Below are positions 9,591-19,172 of a stretch of DNA of 64,000 nt, one piece after another (the first letter of the stretch is position 1; every line of letters begins with the position of its first letter). Source of the stretch: Planctomycetota bacterium (GTDB taxonomy: Bacteria; Planctomycetota; UBA8742; UBA2392); the NCBI GenBank assembly GCA_016712285.1, contig JADJRK010000001.1:1674001-1738000 (forward strand). The letters are read 5' to 3'. The notes beneath the pieces are model-generated. The model worked only from the letters and a program-made list of their open reading frames with translations. It searched no databases and was not told where the DNA came from. The translations under genes were made by a program, and so were the position numbers.

Positions 9591-11156
9591 ATGCCCACAC
9601 CGTTCGTGAACGAGCCCATCAACAGCGACTGGACCAACGAAGCGCGCCAGAAGTCCATGCGCGACGGCTTTGCCAAGGTGCGCGCGCGCGCTGGTGAGAC
9701 ACGACCCCTGCGCGTCGGCAACGAGCTTGATAACGACGGTCCCAAGATTGAGTCCGTCAACCCCTGCAACCATTCCGAAGTTCTCGGCAGCGTCGTCAAG
9801 GCCACGCGCGAAATCGCATCCCGCGCCGTTGAGCATGCCCACGATGTTTTCATCAACCGCTGGCGCAAAACCGACGTCGGCATGCGCGCCCGCATACTGA
9901 TGCGCGCCGCAGGCCTCATGCGCCGCAAGTACCGCGACGAGTTCAATGCGTATCTAGTACTGGAAGCCGGCAAAAGCTGGACCGAAGCCGACGCCGACAC
10001 CGCCGAAGCCATCGACTTCTGCGAATTCTACGCGCGCGAAGCCATGAAGCTGCAGGGCGAGCCCCAGCCGCTGACTCCCCTGCCCGGTGAAGACAACAAC
10101 CAGTACTTCATCCCGCTCGGCGTGGTCAGCGTGATTCCGCCTTGGAACTTCCCGCTCGCGATCATGGCCGGCATGACCGTCGCCGCGCTGGTCACCGGAA
10201 ACACCGTGGTCATGAAGCCGGCAAGCGTCACGCCGCTGGTCGCGGCTCGCTTTGTCGAGTTGCTCGAAGAAGCAGGCCTGCCGCGCGGCGTGCTGCAGTT
10301 CGTGCCGGGCAGCGGCGGCGAAGTCGGCAATGTGATCGTCGAACACCCGCTCACGCGTATGGTCGCCTTCACCGGCAGCAAGGAAGTTGGCTTGGGTATC
10401 GCCGAGAAGTGCGGCAAAGTCGTTAGCGGCCAGGTCTGGATCAAGCGCACGATCCTTGAGATGGGCGGCAAAGACGCCATCCTCGTTGACGAAGGCAGCA
10501 ACTTTGACGACGCGGCGGCAGGGATTGTTGCGGCGGCGTTCGGCTTTCAGGGCCAGAAGTGCAGCGCGTGCTCGCGCGCGATCCTGGTCGGCGACGCGTA
10601 CAAGCACGTCGTGCCCAAGGTCGTCGAGCTGGCTGGCCAGATCAAGATGGGCCCCACCGAAGACCCCACGAACTTCATGGGGGCCGTGATCGACAAGAGC
10701 GCCCAGGACTCGATTCTCAAGTACGTGGCCATCGGCACCCGAGAGGGCAAGCTGCTGCTGGGCGGCAAAGATGGCGACAAAGCTGGTTACTACGTACAGC
10801 CGACCATCTTCGGCGAGGTCAACCCCGACGCGCGCATCCACTGTGAGGAAATCTTCGGGCCGGTGCTGGCGCTGCTGCGCGCATACACCTTTGAGCAGGG
10901 CCTGGATATCGTGAACAGCACCGAGTACGGCCTGACCGGCGCCGTGTACTCGAACAAGGCCGAACACCTGGAACTTTCACGCCGCGACTTCCACGTCGGC
11001 AACTTGTACCTGAATCGCAAGTGCACCGGGGCGCTCGTCGGAAGCCAGCCCTTCGGCGGCTTCAACATGAGCGGCACTGACAGCAAGGCAGGCGGCAAAG
11101 AGTACCTGCTGCTGTTCACGCAAGCCAAGCTGGTGAGCGAAAAGACGAGCTGGTAG
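9591..11156 (+). CDS. rocA: L-glutamate gamma-semialdehyde (1-pyrroline-5-carboxylate) dehydrogenase
   Basis: A 521-residue aldehyde dehydrogenase. It oxidises glutamate semialdehyde, from proline or arginine breakdown, to glutamate with NAD+. The general base is in LEMGGKDAILV and the catalytic cysteine in the GFQGQKCSACSR segment, both characteristic of the RocA/PruA dehydrogenase branch. The N-terminal helix (NEPINSDW) is also family-like. The ATG follows AGGAGAAG. No proline dehydrogenase is present nearby; the downstream neighbour is acetyl-CoA synthetase, 19 bp away, so the two probably form a carbon-catabolism operon. Confidence 0.92.
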   Translation: MPTPFVNEPINSDWTNEARQKSMRDGFAKVRARAGETRPLRVGNELDNDGPKIESVNPCNHSEVLGSVVKATREIASRAVEHAHDVFINRWRKTDVGMRARILMRAAGLMRRKYRDEFNAYLVLEAGKSWTEADADTAEAIDFCEFYAREAMKLQGEPQPLTPLPGEDNNQYFIPLGVVSVIPPWNFPLAIMAGMTVAALVTGNTVVMKPASVTPLVAARFVELLEEAGLPRGVLQFVPGSGGEVGNVIVEHPLTRMVAFTGSKEVGLGIAEKCGKVVSGQVWIKRTILEMGGKDAILVDEGSNFDDAAAGIVAAAFGFQGQKCSACSRAILVGDAYKHVVPKVVELAGQIKMGPTEDPTNFMGAVIDKSAQDSILKYVAIGTREGKLLLGGKDGDKAGYYVQPTIFGEVNPDARIHCEEIFGPVLALLRAYTFEQGLDIVNSTEYGLTGAVYSNKAEHLELSRRDFHVGNLYLNRKCTGALVGSQPFGGFNMSGTDSKAGGKEYLLLFTQAKLVSEKTSW

Positions 11157-11175
11157 TACGTGGTGCGGGACTCAC

Positions 11176-13110
11176 ATGGAACTGCCGAAGTCCGAAATCT
11201 CCAAGCATGCGAAAGTGAAGTCGCTGGAGGAGTACCAGCGGCTTTACCGTGAATCGCTGGAACAGCCCGAAGCCTTCTGGCGCGAACAGGCCAGGCGTGT
11301 CACCTGGTTCCATGAACCTGACACCGTTTTCGACTACGACTTCGAAACCGTGGACGTCTCCTGGTTCGCAGGTGGCAAACTCAACGCGGCCTTCAACTGC
11401 GTGGACCGACACCTTGAAGCGCGCGGCGACAAAACCGCCATCATCTGGGCCAAAGACGAACCCGGCGAGTACGAGCACATCAGTTACCGCCAGCTCAAGC
11501 ACGAAGTCTGCCGCGTCGCCAACGTGCTGAAAGCCCACGGCGTGCGCAAGGGCGACCGCGTCTGCATCTACCTGCCGATGATCCCTGAGCTGGCCTACAC
11601 CATGCTCGCGTGCGCGCGCATTGGCGCGGTCCACAGCATCGTTTTCGCGGGCTTTTCTGCCGAGAGCCTGCGCGATCGTATCCTTGATGCCGGCTGCAAA
11701 GTCGTCGTCACAGCTAACGAGGGTTTAAGAGGCGGGCGCAAGATCCCGCTCAAAGCCACGATCGACAAAGCGGTCGACGGCGTGGGAATCGTCGAAACTG
11801 TGCTGGTCGCCCGCCGCACCGACAAAGACGTGCCCATGAAACAGGGCCGCGACCACTGGCTGCACGTTGAAACTGCCCGCCAGCGCAGCACCTGCCCCGC
11901 CGAGTGGATGGACGCCGAAGACCCGCTGTTTGTCCTCTACACCAGCGGCAGCACCGGCAAACCCAAGGGCGTGCTGCACACCACCGGCGGCTACTTGGTG
12001 TACGCGGCCATGACCCACGAGTACGTCTTTGACCTGCGGCCGGACGACATCTACTTCTGCGCAGCCGACATCGGCTGGGTCACCGGCCACAGCTATATCG
12101 TGTATGGCCCGCTGGCCAACGGCGCGACGACCGTGATGTTTGAAAGCACGCCGCTGTACCCCGACGCCGGGCGCTACTGGCAGATCGTGGATGACCTGGG
12201 CGTCAACATCTTTTACACGGCCCCCACCGCGATTCGCAGCCTGATTGCGCAAGGCGACGCTTGGGTCAGCAAGCACTCACGCAAGAGCTTGCGCGTGCTG
12301 GGCAGCGTCGGCGAGCCGATCAACCCCGAAGTCTGGCGCTGGTACCACGACAAGGTCGGCGACAAACGCTGCGCCGTCGTGGACACCTGGTGGCAGACCG
12401 AAACTGGCGGAATCCTGATCACCCCTCTGCCCGGCGCCACACCCTGCAAGCCCGGCAGCGCGACGTTGCCATTCTTCGGCGTAGAGCCCGCACTGGTCGA
12501 TGAAGCCGGCAACGAAATTCACGGCAACGGAGTATCCGGCAACCTGGTGCTGAAGCGTTCGTGGCCCGGGCAAGCGCGCACCGTGTATGGCGACCACGCG
12601 CGCTTTCGTGAGACCTACTTTTCACTGTACCCCGGCTACTACTTCACGGGCGACGGCTGCCGCCGCGACGAAGACGGCTACTACTGGATTACAGGCCGCG
12701 TAGACGACGTGCTGAACGTAAGCGGCCACCGGCTGGGCACAGCCGAAATCGAAAGCGCGCTCGTCGCCCACGAAGCGGTGGCCGAGGCCGCCGTGGTGGG
12801 CTTCCCGCACGACATCAAGGGCGTGGGGATTTACGCCTACTGCATCATCAATCCCGACTACGCCAGGCAGGACCCCAAGACACTGGTCGGGCAGCTGAAA
12901 GAAAAGGTGCGAGAGGTAATCGGCCCGATCGCCACGCCCGACAAAATCCAGATCGTGCCGGGCCTACCCAAAACCCGAAGCGGCAAAATCATGCGCCGCA
13001 TCCTGCGCAAAATCGCCGAGGGCGAGTACAGCCAACTAGGCGACATCACCACACTAGCCGACCCCGCAGTAGTAGAGCAAATCGTCCAAGGCCACCAGAC
13101 CGGCGGATAG
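11176..13110 (+). CDS. acsA: Acetyl-CoA synthetase
   Basis: A 644-residue AMP-forming acetate-CoA ligase that activates acetate via acetyl-AMP. The P-loop is YTSGSTGKPKGV. The adenylate-forming signature is VDTWWQTETGG. The C-terminal PKTRSGKIMRRILR motif carries the lysine that is reversibly acetylated in this family. Length equals the usual 640-660 residues. It probably shares a transcript with the upstream rocA-like gene. A 229-bp AT-richer gap separates it from the atypical capsid-like gene. Confidence 0.95.
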   Translation: MELPKSEISKHAKVKSLEEYQRLYRESLEQPEAFWREQARRVTWFHEPDTVFDYDFETVDVSWFAGGKLNAAFNCVDRHLEARGDKTAIIWAKDEPGEYEHISYRQLKHEVCRVANVLKAHGVRKGDRVCIYLPMIPELAYTMLACARIGAVHSIVFAGFSAESLRDRILDAGCKVVVTANEGLRGGRKIPLKATIDKAVDGVGIVETVLVARRTDKDVPMKQGRDHWLHVETARQRSTCPAEWMDAEDPLFVLYTSGSTGKPKGVLHTTGGYLVYAAMTHEYVFDLRPDDIYFCAADIGWVTGHSYIVYGPLANGATTVMFESTPLYPDAGRYWQIVDDLGVNIFYTAPTAIRSLIAQGDAWVSKHSRKSLRVLGSVGEPINPEVWRWYHDKVGDKRCAVVDTWWQTETGGILITPLPGATPCKPGSATLPFFGVEPALVDEAGNEIHGNGVSGNLVLKRSWPGQARTVYGDHARFRETYFSLYPGYYFTGDGCRRDEDGYYWITGRVDDVLNVSGHRLGTAEIESALVAHEAVAEAAVVGFPHDIKGVGIYAYCIINPDYARQDPKTLVGQLKEKVREVIGPIATPDKIQIVPGLPKTRSGKIMRRILRKIAEGEYSQLGDITTLADPAVVEQIVQGHQTGG

Positions 13111-13339
13111 TCACGTCGGCAACATGCGGGCAGCGGCGAAGGGCCACACGGAGCGGTAACCGCAATTCTGGCAATCCAGAATGGCCGAACGGGGTGTGAG
13201 TTGTGGCCCCGACCATGCAGCGCCCTGTGTCAGTAATCGCCACCATCGATAGATTTTTGCAATACATTCGCGAACTCTGCTTTTTTTTTTTGTTTGCCGT
13301 GGGGTATCTTCATCCTTCCTGACCTTGGAAGGGTTTCCC

Positions 13340-14380
13340 ATGCCGCTTGCCAACGTTTCGCGCTTGTTGCAACTGTTGCGGCAGGCGTGGTTGATCGAAA
13401 ACTTCCCCCACAAATTGCAGATTCCCCGCGCATGGGTCTGGAAAGCCATCGAAGGCACGCAGGTCGCGTTTGCCCGCATCAATCGTATGGACCCGGCTGA
13501 ACTGGCCGAGATCAGCGCTGGCGGGTGCGACACTGCGGTACCCGAGCGTACCGACCAACCCGATAGCGAAGCCATCTTCGAGCTGGTTACGATCATAACC
13601 CGCTTTCAGATCTGCATGGCCGACATTGACCGCATCCGCGATCCCGAGCTCTTGAAACAGGTGCTTGGCGTGCTGGCGGACATGCGCCTGATGTACCGCT
13701 ACTTCCAGCGGCTGGGGCAGGCCACCGGCGGCGTGAGCCAGTTTCCCGGCTTGCAGGACATTGTGGGCGCGGGCAAGACGATCAACATGGGCGGCGCGGC
13801 TTTGACGTTCGCGGCGCTTGACCAGGCCTACCACCTGATCGAAAGCAACCAGGGGCGCGCCAACGCCATCATGTCGAACAGCCGCGCGCTGCGCACCTTC
13901 CGTAACCTGTACTTCGGCGATGGCGGCGGCGAACCCAAAGATGTGCCGGCCTCGTGGATGGACCCGGTGCTGGGCGAGGTGACCGCGCCGATCACGGCGT
14001 TCAACGGCACGCCGTGGTACATCAACGATTTGATTGACGACCAAGCCGGCGAAACGGGTATCATCTACTTCATGGTACTTGGCGACGACGGCGGGCCGGG
14101 ACACTATCGCGGCATCACGGGCCTGGTGCCGCAGGGTTTTGAGAACCGATGGTTTGTCAGGCGCGACGCTAACGGCTTGGTAGGAACGGGCGAGGCCACG
14201 GTTGGCCTGGACATTGCGAGCGTGCCCTTCATCGGCTCGGTGCAGGCGCCGGTGACCATACCGACACTGCCAACAGTGGACACGTGGGTGTCGTGGCCGA
14301 CTGGCGTGGCGATGGGTTCGCAGGGTTCGTTGAGCATTCTGAAGGGCTTCAACCTCGTAGCCGACCTGCCCACCACCTGA
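13340..14380 (+). CDS. HK97-type phage major capsid-like protein (orphan)
   Basis: A 346-residue protein with the layout of HK97-fold phage major capsid proteins. After a helical N-terminal region it has an IVGAGKTINMGGAALTFAALDQAY segment, then IMSNSRALRTFRNLYFG, then AFNGTPWYINDLI. That last pattern (a list of monomer residues, then a 'pick the coat strand' G-x-P-x-x-x-N-D) is common in capsid proteins of tailed phages. GGAAGG lies nine bases before the ATG. No terminase, portal or tail gene is next to it. It could be a prophage remnant, an encapsulin-like shell or a domesticated capsid. The fold call comes from motif reading only. Confidence 0.55.
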   Translation: MPLANVSRLLQLLRQAWLIENFPHKLQIPRAWVWKAIEGTQVAFARINRMDPAELAEISAGGCDTAVPERTDQPDSEAIFELVTIITRFQICMADIDRIRDPELLKQVLGVLADMRLMYRYFQRLGQATGGVSQFPGLQDIVGAGKTINMGGAALTFAALDQAYHLIESNQGRANAIMSNSRALRTFRNLYFGDGGGEPKDVPASWMDPVLGEVTAPITAFNGTPWYINDLIDDQAGETGIIYFMVLGDDGGPGHYRGITGLVPQGFENRWFVRRDANGLVGTGEATVGLDIASVPFIGSVQAPVTIPTLPTVDTWVSWPTGVAMGSQGSLSILKGFNLVADLPTT

Positions 14381-14424
14381 TCGCAGGGGCGCGGCTTTCC
14401 GCGCCCGACAAGCCGGAGCAAGCC

Positions 14425-15186
14425 ATGGACAACACAAGAAATGGCGAAGCGGACTGCCCGCGACTCCGCCAAGGCTACGTCGCGCAGGCCGGCTGTGGAG
14501 AGAGTGCACCTCAAAGCGCACAAGCACGCGCGCTGAAAAAGGCGGCCCGGGCGCTGGAAGAAAGCACAGTAATCGTACCCTACGGCCAGGAAGCGACAGC
14601 CAAGCTGCCCCCGAACGTGATATCCCTTGCCACACTGCAAAGCCTCGAAAGAGAAATCGAACGCACCGAACCTGACGAGGGCAGCAGATTTACCCAGCCG
14701 CGATTTAGTGAGCCCAGTATCGCCCGCACGGACGATTCGGCACGAGCGCCGTTTGAACAGCGCCATGCAAGCCCCGGCACGGTCGGCATCCAAGAATTGA
14801 CGCGCGCAATGGGCGTCGATCACGGGCTGGAGACGGGACCGACTGCGCCGCGCGCGACATGGCATGCTAACCCGCTGCAAAGCATGCTCACGCCAAGGCC
14901 CGCGCAGCACTATCGATTACAGATGACCCCGGGGTCGGGCTGCAGGTTCAACCAGTTGAACGGGTCCGCACTCGATCAGAAGCCCGAGGCGGTTTCTTTG
15001 GCGTACCGATTAAGCCAGATCTCGTTTCTGTACCGCACAAAATTGACCGGTGGCCGGAGCCCGCTCCAAAGTCTGGTCCTCCGGAGGATCCGGATTCGTA
15101 CGGCCCATACAGGCTGGGGATGTTCCGCAGAGCGGCGAGCGAAGCGAAAGGATGTGGGTGGGAAGTTCGGGTGCGTTACACAGTGA
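14425..15186 (+). CDS. Uncharacterised protein, probably frameshifted near its 3' end
   Basis: This frame opens with an ATG after GGAG, 45 bp behind the capsid-like gene. For about 150 codons it has ordinary composition (ARALKKAARALEESTV, VISLATLQSLEREIERTE). After about position 14900 it becomes rich in Arg/Leu/Ile and resembles a shadow frame. In contrast, the next-lower frame, open from 14871 to 15716, becomes protein-like. No family is recognised. It may be one gene with the 15120-15716 frame, broken by a frameshift. Confidence 0.35.
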   Translation: MDNTRNGEADCPRLRQGYVAQAGCGESAPQSAQARALKKAARALEESTVIVPYGQEATAKLPPNVISLATLQSLEREIERTEPDEGSRFTQPRFSEPSIARTDDSARAPFEQRHASPGTVGIQELTRAMGVDHGLETGPTAPRATWHANPLQSMLTPRPAQHYRLQMTPGSGCRFNQLNGSALDQKPEAVSLAYRLSQISFLYRTKLTGGRSPLQSLVLRRIRIRTAHTGWGCSAERRAKRKDVGGKFGCVTQ

Positions 15187-15716
15187 CTTTTGAATACCCA
15201 CTGGTCATGAAGAATTTTCGCTTTGTGACATCTGAAGTAGTTAGTGCCAGTAACATCCAAGCAATCATCAGCCGGGCCGTGGCTCGTGAAGCACCTGAAG
15301 TAGAGGCTGCTGCTGACTCTGACGGTCCACCCCTATCCCGAGGCGAGTTACAAGCCACGCTGCTGGCCAATCTGGACGCCGGTGCCATAGGAAGTTCGGC
15401 AGCCCGCGCCGCAGAGACATCATGTAATGATCCCTGTGACTTATACACCGTGCTGGATGGTTGGGAGTTTGACGGCTCAGCCATCATCCGCGCGGGGTGG
15501 ACCGGTCCAGCTCCGGATGGGCCGATGGGTCACACGATTGTCAGAAATGACGATGGGACCTATACGGTGACCGTTGTTGCGGTGTCTTTCGTCATCCAAT
15601 TCCGATACAAAGTATACGTAAGGTTCGTCTGCTCCGAAACGCCGCCACTACAACCTCCGCCGCCCCCTGCACCGCAGCCGACCGCCCCGGCCCCTCCCGG
15701 CGATGATGAGTTCTAG
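15120..15716 (+). CDS. Uncharacterised protein with proline-rich tail (likely 3' part of a broken gene)
   Basis: From the first ATG this frame encodes 198 residues; the open frame actually begins at 14871, without an earlier ATG or GTG. The upstream part (SITDDPGVGLQVQPVERVRT) looks coding, which supports a frameshift from the 14425 frame. The middle contains CNDPCDLYTVLDGWEFDGSAII and a beta-rich end (TYTVTVVAVSFVIQFRYKVYV), then a Pro-rich tail. No family is recognised. Base composition is less GC-rich than the window average, like its neighbours on both sides. A real start cannot be fixed. Confidence 0.45.
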   Translation: MFRRAASEAKGCGWEVRVRYTVTFEYPLVMKNFRFVTSEVVSASNIQAIISRAVAREAPEVEAAADSDGPPLSRGELQATLLANLDAGAIGSSAARAAETSCNDPCDLYTVLDGWEFDGSAIIRAGWTGPAPDGPMGHTIVRNDDGTYTVTVVAVSFVIQFRYKVYVRFVCSETPPLQPPPPPAPQPTAPAPPGDDEF

Positions 15717-15738
15717 CCTGCCGAATCCAGGAGATGAC

Positions 15739-16920
15739 ATGATCGCACAACAGTTGCAATGTACCCGCCGCATCGCCGCGGGCCTACTGGTGTTGGCTTG
15801 CGCGGCTACTCTATCACAGAGCCTTCACTCTCAGTCTGAACCCGCCAAGTTGACTTGGGCCCACGTGTGGACCGCAGCAGACTTGCGAAACGCGGTCCAG
15901 AACGAGCATGCGGACGCATTCCGCATTCACGAGGCGGATGATCGAATCATAGGTGAACTGGTAAAGCTCGACTCAGTGCGAGGCGTTGCACTTCCTCAGG
16001 CAAAAATAACATCCCGCGCCTGCCAATTGTTGTGCAACGTGAAGACACTGGAGCACCTGGAGATCACCGGCATATTCGAATTGGAGGCTGCTGACTACAA
16101 GGCGCTTCTTGAAGGGTTGCCCGGACTGACATGTGTCAAGTTCTCGCGCACTAACATTGATGACGGCGCGTTCCTTGCCTGGAATCCTTCGAAGAGTGTC
16201 CGTGAGGTAGTTTGTTCCAGCACGATGATTACCGACCGTACAGTGCACAGACTGGTGGAGACATGCCCTAAGCTGCGAAGCGTATGGTTGTCAGGGTGTG
16301 AACGAATTGCTGAGGCCGGGTTTCTTAAACTTGCCCGGTTGACGTCATTGGAAACGCTCCACGCGTCTTTTTGCCCGGGTATGACTAGCGCCGCGATGGA
16401 AGCGGTGACTACGCTTCCGCTGCTGAGGGTGTTGTGTGTTAGAGGATCGGCACCGTTGAGCCGGACTTCTTGGGAGCACATCGGCAAATTGATTCACGTG
16501 GAGACACTCGGCGTATCCTTGCCGAAGGATGTTCGCGAGGGCGACTTTGCGACGTTTCAATCACTTCCCGCACTGGAGCGCCTGGAGTTGTCATTTGAGG
16601 AGGGCAGCCTGATTTCGTGCGTCGCCGGCGCCAAGCGCGGACTAAAGAACGTAACCAAGCTCGAGATGTACGGAGGGCGAATGGACGAAACTTGCACAGC
16701 GCTTTGGGCTCACTGTGCCTCCCTGGAGATTGTAGTGCTGGAGACGGTCACTGTGGACAACGGGGCGCGGCAGTCTTTGAGCGGATTGCTTGAGGCGTGT
16801 CCGTCGATTTCCAACGTGCTTATCAAGGCGTGCAAGAATGTGACTAAGCAGGACATGGAATCGCTGGGCACGAAGTTTCCGGAGAGCAAGATCACATACT
16901 ACGAAAACCTCTGGGGGTAG
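15739..16920 (+). CDS. Secreted leucine-rich-repeat protein
   Basis: A 393-residue protein. AGGAG lies six bases before the chosen ATG, which gives a signal peptide (about 1-32). Irregular leucine-rich repeats of the cysteine-containing (AMN1/F-box) type fill residues about 80-385, for example LRSVWLSGCERIAEAGFLKL and LETLHASFCPGMTSAAM. Such domains bind proteins. Many Cys residues occur at repeat positions. Codon use is more AT-rich than in the window's housekeeping genes, as in the whole 13.3-16.9 kb patch, which suggests acquisition. The partner is unknown. Confidence 0.7.
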   Translation: MIAQQLQCTRRIAAGLLVLACAATLSQSLHSQSEPAKLTWAHVWTAADLRNAVQNEHADAFRIHEADDRIIGELVKLDSVRGVALPQAKITSRACQLLCNVKTLEHLEITGIFELEAADYKALLEGLPGLTCVKFSRTNIDDGAFLAWNPSKSVREVVCSSTMITDRTVHRLVETCPKLRSVWLSGCERIAEAGFLKLARLTSLETLHASFCPGMTSAAMEAVTTLPLLRVLCVRGSAPLSRTSWEHIGKLIHVETLGVSLPKDVREGDFATFQSLPALERLELSFEEGSLISCVAGAKRGLKNVTKLEMYGGRMDETCTALWAHCASLEIVVLETVTVDNGARQSLSGLLEACPSISNVLIKACKNVTKQDMESLGTKFPESKITYYENLWG

Positions 16921-17268
16921 GTTGTGAGTCTCGCTGGCAGATGGCGGCGGGCCGAGCCCTGTCGCGGCCCCACTGGCTTGGCGCCGAGGGGTAAGTAGGA
17001 CCCCTAATTCGTCAGGCGCGACTATAGAGATCCCCAAGACAAGCCACCTGCTCTGTTTGTTGGGGCCGGGACTGTTCCGGGCTCTCATGGTTCACTGTGT
17101 GATGCGGCCTTTCTGGTCGGAAACTTGCTGCGCACTCAATCAGTTGCGGTTCCGGAATACAGCGCTGGTTGCTTGCTGATCCGGAAACACATCGCAGAGA
17201 GCTGATTGCGCGCCGTGCTTGGCTGGCGACAATGGCGGGCGACCCCGGCTTCCCCTCGGAGCCACTCC
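16921..17268. other. Intergenic region without a recognised gene
   Basis: This 348-bp stretch holds a short inverted repeat near 16989-17007 (AGGGGT with ACCCCT) and no supported coding frame. It separates the AT-richer patch from the EF-hand gene. Confidence 0.5.
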
Positions 17269-18516
17269 ATGATTCGCATACTTCCCGCAGCACTGGCAGG
17301 TCTGATTGTCTTCTGCGTCATCGCGCAAGCCCAGGACATCAAGCCACGCGCAGACGCGCTGTTCACGTTCAACGACACCGACAAAGACGGCAAGCTGCAA
17401 TGGGCCGAAGTCTGGCAACGCACGCTCGACTATCGCAAAGCCTTGCAGGCCCCCGTCGTGGTCAAGCCGGGCGGCGACACGGGCGAGGACCTCGACGCCA
17501 TGTTTGCCGACTTGCTGCCGCCCATGGATTGCCTGCTGGCCGACGCCAACAAAGACCTGACGGTCACACGCACCGAACTGGCAAGCTACCTCAAGAAAAT
17601 CGATGCCGACAGAGCACCCGAGCCCGCTGAATGGCACTGGCGCCAGCTCATGGCCGCCGAGGTCGAGCTGTACTGGGACAAGCTGGTTGATTACGTCGAC
17701 GAAGACGAAGACAAGCGCGTCAGCAGCGACGAGCTTCAGGGCCTGACCGGCAACGCCCTGCCCGACGGCGAGTTCGAGGTCTGCGACAAAGACAGCAGCG
17801 GCGGCCTGGACAAGGCCGAGTTCGTGACGCTCAAGGCGCGCGAATGCCTGCGCGGCGAGTTGGTCGAGTACGACCTGCCCGACGCCGTCTTCCGCGCCAG
17901 CGGCGGCACGGAGGCCGAGGTCGAAGGCACCGAGCCCGAGGAAGGCGAAGAAGATGACACTTCATCCCACAAAGACCCGGACAAAGAGACGCGCTCCGGC
18001 TGGAAAGAAGCCGACGCCACAATCAAGGTCGGCGCGAAGTGGATTGCACGGGTGCGGTACGCGCACAGCATTGAGGGCAAGCAGGTAACGGAATGGCGCT
18101 GGTGCTTTTTTCTTTACGAGTTCACGGGCCGGGCCGACTACCACTGGAGCATCGCCGGCACCGAGTGCGACGAACACGGCAAGGTGATCGAGGGCGCCAA
18201 GGCCGACGATTACCGTTTCAACGCACAGCCGCGCCGCCGCATCAGCCACTTCGATCACGAAGTCATGCGGCGCTACGCCCCAAAGGCGCGCACGCTGAAA
18301 GACTTCACGATTGGTTCAGCGGTGTTCAAGTCGTACACGACCACCCAGCCATACTCGTGGTACTACAAGCGCTCACGCAACAACGCGGTCGAAGCCGAGT
18401 TCACGATGAAGGGCAAGATGGCATGGACCAACGCCTACATCGACAATACGGCGCTGCCCCTGCGCGCCGAGATGGACAAGGAACTTTACTACGAGTTCCT
18501 GCGCTGGGTTGATTGA
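17269..18516 (+). CDS. Secreted EF-hand protein
   Basis: A 415-residue exported protein (signal peptide about 1-21). It has four EF-hand-like calcium loops: D36-TDKDGKLQWAE, DANKDLTVTRTE, DEDEDKRVSSDE and DKDSSGGLDKAE. The first and last fit the canonical 12-residue loop best. An acidic linker (EGTEPEEGEEDD) leads to a C-terminal domain of about 160 residues with no recognised family (KVGAKWIARVRYAHSIEG). The ATG at 17269 was preferred because it begins the signal peptide. A calcium-dependent structural or sensing role in the periplasm is plausible but not shown. Confidence 0.75.
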   Translation: MIRILPAALAGLIVFCVIAQAQDIKPRADALFTFNDTDKDGKLQWAEVWQRTLDYRKALQAPVVVKPGGDTGEDLDAMFADLLPPMDCLLADANKDLTVTRTELASYLKKIDADRAPEPAEWHWRQLMAAEVELYWDKLVDYVDEDEDKRVSSDELQGLTGNALPDGEFEVCDKDSSGGLDKAEFVTLKARECLRGELVEYDLPDAVFRASGGTEAEVEGTEPEEGEEDDTSSHKDPDKETRSGWKEADATIKVGAKWIARVRYAHSIEGKQVTEWRWCFFLYEFTGRADYHWSIAGTECDEHGKVIEGAKADDYRFNAQPRRRISHFDHEVMRRYAPKARTLKDFTIGSAVFKSYTTTQPYSWYYKRSRNNAVEAEFTMKGKMAWTNAYIDNTALPLRAEMDKELYYEFLRWVD

Positions 18517-18557
18517 CGCACAAGACTGCGGGGCGGCAGTTTCGTACGCTGCCGCCC

Positions 18558-19172
18558 ATGCAGCCCCCGCCCCAGGCCGACACGTCCGCGCCCGCACAGC
18601 AGGAACCGCTGCTGTCATTGCCGAACCTGCTGACGCTCGTGCGAGTGCCGTTGGCCGCCGTGGCCTGGCTGGTTGCACCCTGGCCGTGGGCATTGATCGG
18701 CGTGATGTTCGCCGCGGGTTTGTCCGACGTGCTGGATGGGTGGTTCGCACGACGCATGCGGGCGCGGCGCCTAGCACACGGCCTCCCCACGCGCAGCCTG
18801 GGAGAAAAGGGCGGGCGCGGCGCGTGGCTTGACCCGGTGGTGGACAAGCTGTTCGTGGTCTCAACGCTGGCCGCGGTGCTGGTCTTCTACGCGCCGCCGT
18901 GGTGGTGGCTGCCGTTGATCGCAATGCGCGAGTGCATCCAGTTGCCGCTGGTCGCCGTCTACAAGCTGGTTCCCGGCCTGGCGCGGCAGTTGCGTTTTGA
19001 CTTTCGCGCGGGCATGGCCGGCAAGTTGGCGACGGTGTCCCAGTTCGTGGCGGTCTGCGTGTTCATCCTGGGCGGCGCGCACTGGATTGCGTTCGCGCTG
19101 CTGGCGGGCGCCATCGGCCTGTTTGCAGCGCTTGACTATGTGCTGCGCGCGTTCGCCCAAAGCCGCGACTAG
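18558..19172 (+). CDS. CDP-alcohol phosphatidyltransferase family membrane protein
   Basis: A 204-residue integral membrane enzyme of the family that joins a CDP-activated lipid to an alcohol (for example PgsA). The motif D-G-x2-A-R ... G-x3-D-x3-D is present as DVLDGWFARR and later GAWLDPVVDK. The spacing between the two halves is longer than usual, with a basic insert (RMRARRLAHGLPTRSLGEKGGR). Several hydrophobic segments follow. The ATG at 18558 gives a normal length. It ends four bases inside the convergent LOG-family gene. The alcohol substrate is not determinable. Confidence 0.8.
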   Translation: MQPPPQADTSAPAQQEPLLSLPNLLTLVRVPLAAVAWLVAPWPWALIGVMFAAGLSDVLDGWFARRMRARRLAHGLPTRSLGEKGGRGAWLDPVVDKLFVVSTLAAVLVFYAPPWWWLPLIAMRECIQLPLVAVYKLVPGLARQLRFDFRAGMAGKLATVSQFVAVCVFILGGAHWIAFALLAGAIGLFAALDYVLRAFAQSRD

